From Betaproteobacteria bacterium (lineage in GTDB: Bacteria > Pseudomonadota > Gammaproteobacteria > Burkholderiales > Burkholderiaceae): a DNA stretch of 9,679 bases. Position numbers and translations under genes: made by a program. Location of the stretch: NCBI GenBank assembly GCA_018969885.1, contig JAGWXN010000119.1:1-9679 (forward strand), in the 5' to 3' direction. The notes beneath the pieces were generated by a model. That model was not told where the DNA came from. It made no database searches and worked only from the letters and a program-made list of their open reading frames with translations. Positions 1 to 5,197 of the stretch are shown piece by piece. The first letter of the stretch is position 1. Every line of letters begins with the position of its first letter.

Positions 1-1466
1 AAGTAGTAGCCGATGCTGTTCTGGTTGCCGCGCGCATACTCGCCTTCCGCGCTTTCCTCGCACGACATATGCGAAAGGTGGCCGTTGCTGGCGAGGATGT
101 AGGCGGCGCCGAGAGGCCCCTTGTTCTGGAAGCTGTCGAAGCGAAGCCCGTCGCTCTCGTCGGTCACCAGCCCCCACGCAATCCGCATGCCGGGGTAGAT
201 CGAGAAATAACCGCCGACGAGGCTCGTCGCGTAGCTGGCGTTCCAGGGCAGGTCGATGGTCCACTCCGCCGCGCTGGTCGACTGCGAGCCCATCGAGACA
301 ACGCCGTAGTGCCCACGGTAGCGAAGATCGAACTCGGCTTCGGCATTCGCGGTAGGGATCAGCGTAGGCGACACGTTCAGTATCACGCGGTCGCCTGGCA
401 ACAGGAACCCGGACGGCCGATCCGCATTGAACCGAATGCCCGTGTAAACGCCGATATATTGCCACGGCACGCCGTCATAGGTTGTGGTGCCGCTCGTGTG
501 CGTCGGCGGGATGGTGCCCATCGAGCCCTCGGCGCGGGCCTTATACTGATGGTAGGTCGTGCCGCTGACGAGGTAGATGATCTCGTCGTTCTTCTTGATG
601 AACTTGCCCGACTTCCATTTCTGGAACTTCAGGAACGTCGCGGCGCCGATGGTCAGCTTCGTATTGCCGCCATCATTCGCGGCGCCCGTGATGATCCAGT
701 CGAAGCCGGCGATGCCGCGGACATTCTTGATGCCGCAGGTAATCGAGTGGATGCGCCCGAACCGGCACGCGCCGCCCGAGTTGTTCAGCGTGATTGCGGC
801 ACCTACGGTCGTCATGTTGCCGCCCGCATCGAGGATGCAGCCGTTGATGATTTGCCGCGCGCCGCGACTCATGTTGATGGGGAACTGGAAACCCAGGATG
901 CACGCATTCTCGACTTGGCATCCGTCGCCGCGCATCTCGATGCAGGTGCCGGCATAGCCCTGCAACTGATGCGTCAGGGCCGCCCGCATCGCCGTGTTGT
1001 CGAGGTCGGGATTGGTGCCCGCGGCCACCTTTTCCCACGCCGTAGAGAGCGCCAGGAAGTCCCGCACGATGATCGCGCCGGCCGCGCCGTCGCAATACAG
1101 CTTGCCGCTCGGACCGAATTCCCACCGCGGCAGTTGCCGGTAGGCGGGCGAGCCGTTCAGGTCGTCGCGCGTGTCGCCGCCGACGCCGTTCGAGATGATG
1201 AAGTTCTCAGGCACGTTGACGACACCGAGGATCTGAACCGCCCGGCCGCGCGTCACATAGCCCGAGTAACCTTCGGCCGCCGCCTGATCGAGCCTCGTTT
1301 GCAGGAGCGCGGTCTGATCGCCCGATACAGTCTGCGTCGCAGGCACGCCAATGTCGTAATCGACAAACAACTCGCCGCCACGGCTCGCCGCAATGCTGGC
1401 AAATCGCGCCTCAAGATCGTCTGCCTTGAGGATCGTGCCGCGCTGGAACGTCAAAGGGTCACCCAA
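1..1466 (-). CDS. Second tailspike / receptor-binding protein, partial (runs off left edge)
   Basis: One uninterrupted minus-strand frame runs from about 1466 to base 1, at least 488 codons, with no stop in the window. The N-terminus (residues 1-30, TFQRGTILKADDLEARFASI) resembles the particle-attachment segment of phage tail fibres. Residues 50-95 (LLQTRLDQAAAEGYSGY, then a V-x-VPENFIISNG pattern) look like a degenerate start of a pectate-lyase-type beta-helix. Residues 175-260 are rich in short Gly/Asn/Ile turns typical of helix coils. Around residues 296-339, YKARAEGSMGTIPPTHTSG and a following W-Q-Y-I-G match a small insertion often seen in phage tail proteins. The likely role is host-surface polysaccharide or receptor recognition. 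No ATG lies near the start. TTG at 1466-1464, overlapping the upstream tailspike stop by 8 bases, is my choice; TTG at 1454 is the alternative. The frame is secure, the start is not. Confidence 0.82.
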   Translation of the reverse strand, partial: MGDPLTFQRGTILKADDLEARFASIAASRGGELFVDYDIGVPATQTVSGDQTALLQTRLDQAAAEGYSGYVTRGRAVQILGVVNVPENFIISNGVGGDTRDDLNGSPAYRQLPRWEFGPSGKLYCDGAAGAIIVRDFLALSTAWEKVAAGTNPDLDNTAMRAALTHQLQGYAGTCIEMRGDGCQVENACILGFQFPINMSRGARQIINGCILDAGGNMTTVGAAITLNNSGGACRFGRIHSITCGIKNVRGIAGFDWIITGAANDGGNTKLTIGAATFLKFQKWKSGKFIKKNDEIIYLVSGTTYHQYKARAEGSMGTIPPTHTSGTTTYDGVPWQYIGVYTGIRFNADRPSGFLLPGDRVILNVSPTLIPTANAEAEFDLRYRGHYGVVSMGSQSTSAAEWTIDLPWNASYATSLVGGYFSIYPGMRIAWGLVTDESDGLRFDSFQNKGPLGAAYILASNGHLSHMSCEESAEGEYARGNQNSIGYY

Positions 1467-3024
1467 CCCTATCGAATGTTGTGCCGTTGTAGCGCAACCG
1501 CGCATAGCCGTAATTCGTGTTGATCACGACGCTAGCCGAGCCATCCGTGTTCACACCGCTGATGGTGATGTTGTTTGTCCCGGCGCCGCCCGACGTGTCC
1601 TTGATGAGGAACTCATGCCCAGGCTCCAAGCGAGTGGTGCTGAGAGTGATCGTCCGGGCAGAGGCGGTGCTGGTCACGCGAATGATGCTGTCTGCAGGGG
1701 TGGTGGTGTAATCGGTCGCAGTGCTGGTGATCGTCCCGCCAGGCTCGCCGCCAAAGGCCACGTTGTTGTGGATGCGGTGGCGCGTCGTGTTGAAGACGTT
1801 CCCCACGACCTTCGACCGGCCTACCGTGCCGTCGCACCGCACCAGCTCAGTCGAATAGGTGCGGCCTGTCGGCTGCCCGAACCAGTTCCCGCTGATGACC
1901 GTATCGGTCATGTTGCCGGTCACATAGATCGCCGGACGTACGGCATTTCCTGGATCGCCGGCAAAATCGTAAAACACGTTTCCGACGACCGCGCCTTGGT
2001 CGAAGTTGGCCGATGCGTTGGCGGCGATTGCACGCAAAACGCAGTTCTGGAACACGTTCCCCGTGATCGAGAAGCGCCCGACAGAGCCGGTAAACTCCAG
2101 TAGATAGTTCGGGCGATCAGTGTCTGTCGCTATGCTGTCGATGTAGCCAGAGAAGGTGTTGCCGGTGATCGTGAAATCATTCCCGCCCGGCACGCGCATG
2201 CCGCTTCCGCTGGCCTTCAGCGCAGACACTTTGTTGCCGACAATGCTGGCGAGGCGTCCGAGGTTGCCGTCCCAGAACCGCAGCACGCTGCCGCCGTCGC
2301 AGTGATTCCCGATCACGTCCAGATTGACCAACTGCGACGCCTGCGACCCCAGGTTGGCGATGCACGCTTGGTCAATCGAGTGGAAGCGGTTGCCCTTGAT
2401 GGTGATCGCGCGATAGGCGCTGTCCGTCTGCTGACCGAAACTGCTGTCGCTGTCGATGCTCGCTGGGAAGTCCAGATAAATCGGGTAGTTCATGGTCTCA
2501 AAAGCGCAGCCCTGCACATCGAGGCCGCGGCCGACGATATGAATGCCACGCAGACCGTTCCGAAACCGGCAGCCACGAAAGTATGCGTCGATATCCTCGA
2601 ATGTGTCGCTGCGGTAGAGCTTGAGCGTCGTCGCCCCGTCTGCCGCATCGCCGTCGAAGAAGATGCCCTCGGCGCTGAACCCCTGCCCCAGCACGTCGAT
2701 GCAAGTGCCGCTTACCTTGGTCAACTTGAGCCGCGTATGCTGTGTGCGAACCCCGCTTTCTACCGACAGCGGCGCGTTGAACGCCCCGGCGCCGATCCAC
2801 TTGCGAGCCACGCGCGTGTTGCCGCCTGTGGCGCGGCTGTCATCTACATAGAGCGTGTCGCTAACCAAATAGTCGCCTGGCGGAAATTCAAGGGGAACGT
2901 CGCCCGCGCCGTCAATCGCCCTTTGGATGGCGGCGGTATCATCTACCACGCCATTGCCAACAGCCCCGTATGCGGCGACGGTTACCCGCCGCGCCGGCCA
3001 GCGAGAGAGAACGCCGCGCAACAT
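1459..3024 (-). CDS. Tailspike protein with pectate-lyase-superfamily beta-helix
   Basis: This 521-aa protein begins VTVAAYGAVGNGVVDDTAAI (residues 15-34), the classic entry motif of the pectate lyase 3 / right-handed beta-helix fold in phage tailspikes, followed by FPPGDYLVSDTLYV (about residues 48-61). From about residue 110 to 430 there are repeated 'ITGNxF'-type coils (TIKGNRF, TITGNTF, SITGNVF, VVGNVF, VISGNWF), each one rung of a beta-helix. The last 85 residues (TTTPADSIIRVT to LRYNGTTFDRVG) form a separate beta-rich C-terminal domain of the sort used for trimerisation or sugar binding. The likely role is binding, possibly cleaving, host capsule or O-antigen; catalytic residues cannot be assigned by eye. 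ATG at 3024 overlaps the upstream stop as TAATG, which fixes the start. The longer open frame upstream to 3195 is shadow sequence of the neighbouring gene. Confidence 0.92.
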   Translation of the reverse strand: MLRGVLSRWPARRVTVAAYGAVGNGVVDDTAAIQRAIDGAGDVPLEFPPGDYLVSDTLYVDDSRATGGNTRVARKWIGAGAFNAPLSVESGVRTQHTRLKLTKVSGTCIDVLGQGFSAEGIFFDGDAADGATTLKLYRSDTFEDIDAYFRGCRFRNGLRGIHIVGRGLDVQGCAFETMNYPIYLDFPASIDSDSSFGQQTDSAYRAITIKGNRFHSIDQACIANLGSQASQLVNLDVIGNHCDGGSVLRFWDGNLGRLASIVGNKVSALKASGSGMRVPGGNDFTITGNTFSGYIDSIATDTDRPNYLLEFTGSVGRFSITGNVFQNCVLRAIAANASANFDQGAVVGNVFYDFAGDPGNAVRPAIYVTGNMTDTVISGNWFGQPTGRTYSTELVRCDGTVGRSKVVGNVFNTTRHRIHNNVAFGGEPGGTITSTATDYTTTPADSIIRVTSTASARTITLSTTRLEPGHEFLIKDTSGGAGTNNITISGVNTDGSASVVINTNYGYARLRYNGTTFDRVG

Positions 3025-3341
3025 TACAAGCCTGTTCCCGGCGTGAAATAGACCGTCGCCGTGCTTGTGTCCGTCCGAACCGCGGCAATGTCCGCAAGCC
3101 CTTTGGTCACAACGACCGTCGCGCCGGGTAGGACCGGATAATCCGCGGTCGTCGCCGTAAGCGTGCCGCTCGGTAGCCGAGTGACCACACCCCACGCCAC
3201 AAACACGGTATCCGGCCCGAGATTGGCAATCTGAAGCTGCCGGCTATCGCGCCACACCGTCGAGCCCCCGCCAGCCGTCGCGCTCGTCGTCGTGGCAGAC
3301 ACCGCAACAGTAGGCGCCTTGGGCTCGAAAGCGTGCATCAT
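3024..3341 (-). CDS. Small virion-associated protein (unknown, tail module)
   Basis: This 105-aa protein is rich in Thr, Ala and Val and looks all-beta. It carries patterns common to small phage structural proteins encoded just ahead of tailspikes: F-x-P-x-APTVAVSAT at the N-terminus, LQIANLGPDTVFVAWG in the middle (residues about 36-51), and YPVLPGATVVVTKGLADIAA with a final ATVYFTPGTGL. I infer a single beta-sandwich domain that decorates or joins the tail, but I know no named family. The first two codons are both ATG (3341 and 3338). Neither has its own strong Shine-Dalgarno site. The first ATG overlaps the TGA of the 14-aa upstream peptide (TGATG), so translation is probably coupled. The stop overlaps the tailspike ATG. 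Confidence 0.82.
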   Translation of the reverse strand: MMHAFEPKAPTVAVSATTTSATAGGGSTVWRDSRQLQIANLGPDTVFVAWGVVTRLPSGTLTATTADYPVLPGATVVVTKGLADIAAVRTDTSTATVYFTPGTGL

Positions 3342-3385
3342 CAGCAGCCGGGCTTTCGCCCGCCCTTCTTGCCGCCCTTGGCCAT
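3341..3385 (-). CDS. 14-aa basic Gly/Lys peptide ORF ahead of tail genes
   Basis: ATG at 3385-3383 opens a 14-codon frame, MAKGGKKGGRKPGC, ending in TGA at 3343-3341. It has the best Shine-Dalgarno site of the tail module (AGGAG with a 7-nt spacer), while the gene after it has none. Its stop overlaps the next ATG as TGATG. It may be a real micropeptide, with 6 Lys/Arg in 14 residues plus one Cys, or a leader ORF whose translation loads ribosomes onto the 105-aa gene. A terminator hairpin lies about 20 nt upstream, so it is probably the first coding unit after the terminator. The translation signals are clear; the peptide's function is unknown. Confidence 0.6.
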   Translation of the reverse strand: MAKGGKKGGRKPGC

Positions 3386-3404
3386 GTCCGCTCTCCTGAT
3401 ATGC

Positions 3405-3434
3405 AAAAACCCCGGCAGCGGAATGCTACCGGGG
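3405..3434 (-). terminator. Intrinsic terminator just upstream of the tail module
   Basis: Read on the minus strand, CCCCGGTAGC, a 5-nt loop ATTCC, and GCTGCCGGGG form a 10-bp stem with one T-G wobble, followed at once by TTTTTGC. This is a textbook Rho-independent terminator pointing left. It would stop transcripts from the 4501-3502 block before the tail genes. On the plus strand there is no T-run, so it acts in one direction. Only about 20 nt, holding the Shine-Dalgarno site, separate it from the 14-aa ORF. Confidence 0.85.
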
Positions 3435-3501
3435 CTTGCGGGGGTGCGCCGGGCGCAAAGCGCCAGACTATCGAGACGGTGCCATAACCACTGGCATCCG
3501 G
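3435..3501. other. Short non-coding gap with a GC hairpin
   Basis: The gap between the 66-aa gene and the terminator holds a perfect small hairpin at 3452-3464 (GGCGC, AAA, GCGCC). I found no convincing sigma-70 promoter reading left into the tail genes: a TTGACC on the minus strand at 3506-3501 has no -10 box at proper spacing. Confidence 0.45.
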
Positions 3502-3702
3502 TCAAGCGGTTTTGTGTTGACAGTCCGGTGAAGGTGTTGCAGCTGCCGCGATGGCCCGCGCCTCGGCTATCGTCCGGGCCTCCGTGGCGATGCGCCGTAG
3601 CGCCTCGCGCATGGCCGCGACCTCCGCCGCGCGCTTGGCCCTGGCGCGGGCTTGGCGCTCGGCTAGGGTTAGGGGGCGGAAGGTGTCAGGCGTCATCGCC
3701 AT
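3502..3702 (-). CDS. Small Ala/Arg-rich helical protein, unknown
   Basis: This 66-aa protein has a Pro/Thr-rich start (TPDTFRPLTLAERQARARAKR), then a continuous amphipathic helix rich in Ala, Arg and Glu over about residues 14-54. It ends with a Cys/His tail (CQHKTA). 'LTLAERQAR' followed by a basic helix recurs in small phage proteins, but I know no function. The start could be ATG at 3702 or ATG at 3696; a weak purine-rich GGAAGAAG precedes both. Either way it overlaps the end of the 103-aa gene by 17 or 11 bases, so it is the last gene of that block. A high-Ala/Arg reading can arise by chance in GC-rich DNA, but position and overlap support a real gene. Confidence 0.65.
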   Translation of the reverse strand: MAMTPDTFRPLTLAERQARARAKRAAEVAAMREALRRIATEARTIAEARAIAAAATPSPDCQHKTA

Positions 3703-3997
3703 CTTCTTCCGACGTGGTGCAGGCTACGGGGCCGATCTGGCCCCAGGCGATGTTGCCGCCGCGCGCATCGACCTCGGCCAACAGTGCGGCGGTCGCCGGG
3801 ATCGCCGCGAACTGGTCCTCCGACCAATAGGGCGGGCAATAGGTGTCGTCGGTGTCCACATCGCGCTCGTGCGGCACATTGGCCATGCGCATGTTGGCAG
3901 CCAGGTCGGCCCACGCAGCGGCCTCGGTCGTGCCAATGCCCCAAATGACATCCTGGCCGGTGATGATGAAGCCGGCGGACGGGATGGTGTTAGTCAT
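3686..3997 (-). CDS. 103-aa acidic protein of unknown function
   Basis: The protein starts MTNTIPSAGFIITGQDVIWG, then TTEAAAWADLAANM, a Cys/Tyr/Trp-rich centre (DDTYCPPYWSEDQ, about residues 50-62), a helical AALLAEV and the C-terminal GGNIAWGQIGPVACTTSEED. The fold is probably a small alpha/beta domain. I do not recognise the family. ATG at 3997 has AGGAG 9 nt upstream, within a 24-bp leader that is repeated, inverted, in front of the gene at 4585. The first residues (MTNT...FIITG) also resemble that gene's start (MTQT...IIVTG), so the two 5' ends may have a common origin. It has its own upstream gap with a promoter-like pair. Confidence 0.8.
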   Translation of the reverse strand: MTNTIPSAGFIITGQDVIWGIGTTEAAAWADLAANMRMANVPHERDVDTDDTYCPPYWSEDQFAAIPATAALLAEVDARGGNIAWGQIGPVACTTSEEDGDDA

Positions 3998-4016
3998 CGT
4001 CTGATCTCCTCTGATG
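3993..4016 (-). repeat. 24-bp leader repeat, left copy (inverted partner at 4566-4589)
   Basis: This is a perfect 24-bp match, in inverted orientation, to 4566-4589. It contains CATCAGAGGAGATCAGACG, which holds the Shine-Dalgarno AGGAG, and runs through the ATG and two bases of the second codon. The arms lie about 550 bp apart and bracket the DUF6456-like gene. Confidence 0.95.
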
Positions 4017-4021
4017 ACCAA

Positions 4022-4050
4022 ACCCTACCACCGCGTTACGTCACGCGCAA
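4022..4050 (-). promoter_or_regulatory. Candidate sigma-70 promoter for the 103-aa gene
   Basis: On the minus strand, TTGCGC (4050-4045) and TAGGGT (4027-4022) are separated by exactly 17 bp. The -10 box ends 5 bp before the shared 24-bp leader, the same geometry as the promoter of the gene at 4585. The boxes are weak alone (4/6 and 3/6 matches to consensus). The identical placement at two sites is the main support. Confidence 0.45.
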
Positions 4051-4067
4051 GCGAAAAGTGACGTCAC
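4032..4067. promoter_or_regulatory. Paired palindromes at the leftward promoter (candidate operators)
   Basis: CGCGTTACGTCACGCG (4032-4047) is a palindrome with one mismatched pair and covers the promoter spacer and the edge of the -35 box. GTGACGTCAC (4058-4067) is a perfect 10-bp palindrome just upstream and contains the stop codon of the DUF6456-like gene. Both contain ACGTCAC, 23 bp apart. A dimeric repressor or activator site is inferred. Confidence 0.45.
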
Positions 4068-4501
4068 CCGTAAAACTCCCCCACCCGCTCCAGCCCCTTC
4101 CGCAGCCGCCGCCCGGCCGTCTCGGGGTCTATGCGCAAATCCTCGGCAGTCTGCGCCAAACTGCACCAATGCAGCACGACGTATTGCACCACGTCCCACA
4201 GCGGCCGGGGCATCACGACGCTTGCCATGCACGCCATGACCCGCAGGGCGTCTAGCTGGGCGTCCAGATAACCAGCCGGCCCGACATAGCTGCGATCCAC
4301 CCGCACCGCCTCGCCCCCGTTCTCCCGGTAGCCCGTGGCAAGGTCGTTGTCGGCGCGAAGCCTCTCGGCGGCGGCCCATTCGCGGTCGGTCAGGGACATG
4401 GCCCGGAGCGGATCGGACACCCGCGCGCGGCGGATCGTGCGGTTCGGCGCGTCCGGGTCGGCGGCGTCCTCGAGGATGATTGCGGGGCGGAGGGCGCTCA
4501 T
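4064..4501 (-). CDS. DUF6456-like putative phage regulator
   Basis: This is a 145-aa protein. The middle has EWAAAERLRADNDLATGYRE (residues 41-60), and the C-terminal half (about 76-145) is helical, with VVQYVVLHWCSLAQTAEDL, then a probable recognition helix PETAGRRLRKGLERV, ending in FYG. The pattern 'ERLR-D-x-A', a long helix, then 'L+-GL-x-Y/FYG' resembles DUF6456 proteins, which I recall as alphaproteobacterial DNA-binding-like proteins common in prophages. A sigma-region-4 or HTH-like DNA-binding role is inferred, not shown. ATG at 4501 has GGAG 8 nt upstream. It is the first leftward gene, divergent from the 4585 operon across an 84-bp gap, and transcription continues toward the terminator and tail genes. 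A regulator of late transcription fits the position. Confidence 0.72.
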   Translation of the reverse strand: MSALRPAIILEDAADPDAPNRTIRRARVSDPLRAMSLTDREWAAAERLRADNDLATGYRENGGEAVRVDRSYVGPAGYLDAQLDALRVMACMASVVMPRPLWDVVQYVVLHWCSLAQTAEDLRIDPETAGRRLRKGLERVGEFYG

Positions 4502-4514
4502 AACAAAATCTCCA

Positions 4515-4557
4515 ATGCGTGCATTTTGCTGTTGACGTGCGAGCAGATTGCACGCAT
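4515..4557. promoter_or_regulatory. 9-bp inverted repeat flanking the rightward promoter (candidate operator)
   Basis: ATGCGTGCA (4515-4523) and TGCACGCAT (4549-4557) are perfect inverted copies separated by 25 bp. The -35 box lies midway between them, and the right arm covers the first bases of the -10 box. A nested GTGC / GCAC pair lies at 4537-4553. This layout suits a repressor shared by the two divergent genes. Confidence 0.5.
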
Positions 4558-4560
4558 ACT
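4532..4560 (+). promoter_or_regulatory. Candidate sigma-70 promoter of the rightward operon
   Basis: TTGACG (4532-4537, 5/6 match), a 17-bp spacer and CATACT (4555-4560, 4/6 match) lie 5 bp before the 24-bp shared leader. The ATG follows at 4585. Spacing and boxes are good for a sigma-70-type promoter. Confidence 0.65.
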
Positions 4561-4565
4561 CGGGG

Positions 4566-4589
4566 CATCAGAGGAGATCAGACGATGAC
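4566..4589 (+). repeat. 24-bp leader repeat, right copy (inverted partner at 3993-4016)
   Basis: This is an exact inverted copy of 3993-4016. It covers the 5' untranslated leader, the Shine-Dalgarno GAGGAG and the start codon of the 88-aa gene. Sequence on either side of the repeat is not similar between the two copies. Confidence 0.95.
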
Positions 4590-4851
4590 CCAGACCCCCG
4601 CCATCATTGTCACCGGTTACAGCAAGGGCGGCTGCTGCATGCATTGCGGCCGTGAACTGCTTCACTGCGTGCAGACCGATGCCGGTGTGTTCGGCGCCCG
4701 CTGCTTTGCCGCAAAGGTGACTGCGCCGCGCAGCTATCGGGGCAAGTCCTACCGTCTCTCGACCGACGCGGTGCTGGACCTCGCCAAGCGCGCGCACAAC
4801 CCGGCCCACTACGGGATCAGCGCCGAAGCCCTTACCTTTCAGGCGGCTTAG
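4585..4851 (+). CDS. 88-aa Cys-rich protein, DUF6011-like zinc-finger candidate
   Basis: The small protein has a clear metal-binding candidate motif near the N-terminus: CCMHCGREL at residues 17-25, then HC and FGARCF at about 27-41. This gives C-x2-CGR-x-L ... G-x2-C, the pattern of DUF6011-type phage and bacterial zinc ribbons. The C-terminal half (LSTDAVLDLAKRA, about residues 58-70) is helical. DNA or RNA binding is possible but not shown. ATG at 4585 has GAGGAG 8 nt upstream and a good promoter; the longer frame from 4519 would read through the promoter, so I reject it. It is the first gene of a two-gene rightward operon, with 7 bp to the next start codon. Confidence 0.82.
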   Translation: MTQTPAIIVTGYSKGGCCMHCGRELLHCVQTDAGVFGARCFAAKVTAPRSYRGKSYRLSTDAVLDLAKRAHNPAHYGISAEALTFQAA

Positions 4852-4857
4852 GCCGCC
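4842..4857 (+). other. Hairpin over the intercistronic stop codon
   Basis: GGCGGC, the loop TTAG and GCCGCC form a perfect 6-bp GC stem with the upstream gene's TAG stop in its loop. It sits directly before the ATG at 4859, which has no Shine-Dalgarno site. Ribosomes finishing the first gene would have to open it, so it may enforce coupled translation. Confidence 0.5.
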
Positions 4858-4858
4858 C

Positions 4859-5197
4859 ATGAGGTATCTCCCCGAAACCGCCACGCCCGCGCAGAAAGAG
4901 CGGGCGCGCGCGTCTGACCTTTGGCGGCTTGGCGATATGCGGCTCGTCTGGGTCAACGAAGGCGATTTGCCCATTGAGGGCTGGCCCCCGCCTAATACCA
5001 TGACCCACTCCGACTTCCGCGCCCTCTGCGCCGCCTGCGGATGGTCCCCGCAAGCGGTTGCCGTCATGTGCGGGCGCAAGCGCAATTCTGGCACCGATTG
5101 GGCGACCGGCCGCATCCGTGTGCCGCCCGAAGTCGCCGCGTGGCTCCAGCGTGTTGCCGCCGCGCTGGCCAAGCTGCCGCCGCCCGCGCTCACGTAG
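4859..5197 (+). CDS. 112-aa protein with C-terminal HTH-like domain
   Basis: Residues 1-47 (ETATPAQKERARASDLWRLG, then LVWVNEGDLPIEGWPPP) form an unrecognised, probably mixed, N-terminal part. Residues 48-100, MTHSDFRALCAACGWSPQAV followed by AVMCGRKRN, W-A-T-G-RIRVPPEVAAWLQRV, match in outline the short XRE/Cro-like HTH of phage proteins ('FRALL..LGWS...A..LG.....R.W..G...VP..VA.WL'). A role as a Cro-like DNA-binding regulator is inferred. The start at 4859 has no Shine-Dalgarno site and probably depends on coupling. ATG at 5000 would give an HTH-only form but also lacks one. Its last 8 bases overlap the end of the opposing 172-aa gene, with no terminator seen between them. Confidence 0.75.
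   Translation: MRYLPETATPAQKERARASDLWRLGDMRLVWVNEGDLPIEGWPPPNTMTHSDFRALCAACGWSPQAVAVMCGRKRNSGTDWATGRIRVPPEVAAWLQRVAAALAKLPPPALT

Noticed and set aside
69..1523. 484-aa plus-strand open frame
   Set aside because: It is antisense to the second tailspike gene, is Arg/Ala/Val-rich with no domain pattern, and has no ribosome site; the minus frame has clear beta-helix features.
2302..3051. 249-aa plus-strand open frame
   Set aside because: It is antisense to the tailspike, with GC-rich shadow composition and no supporting signals.
3551..4255. 234-aa plus-strand open frame, with a TTGACA at 3517 upstream
   Set aside because: It runs antisense across three minus-strand genes and through both the 24-bp leader and the promoter; the TTGACA has no -10 box at the right distance.
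4498..5193. 231-aa minus-strand open frame
   Set aside because: It is a shadow of the two rightward genes, which have a promoter, a strong Shine-Dalgarno site and a Cys motif; it would also remove the divergent control region.
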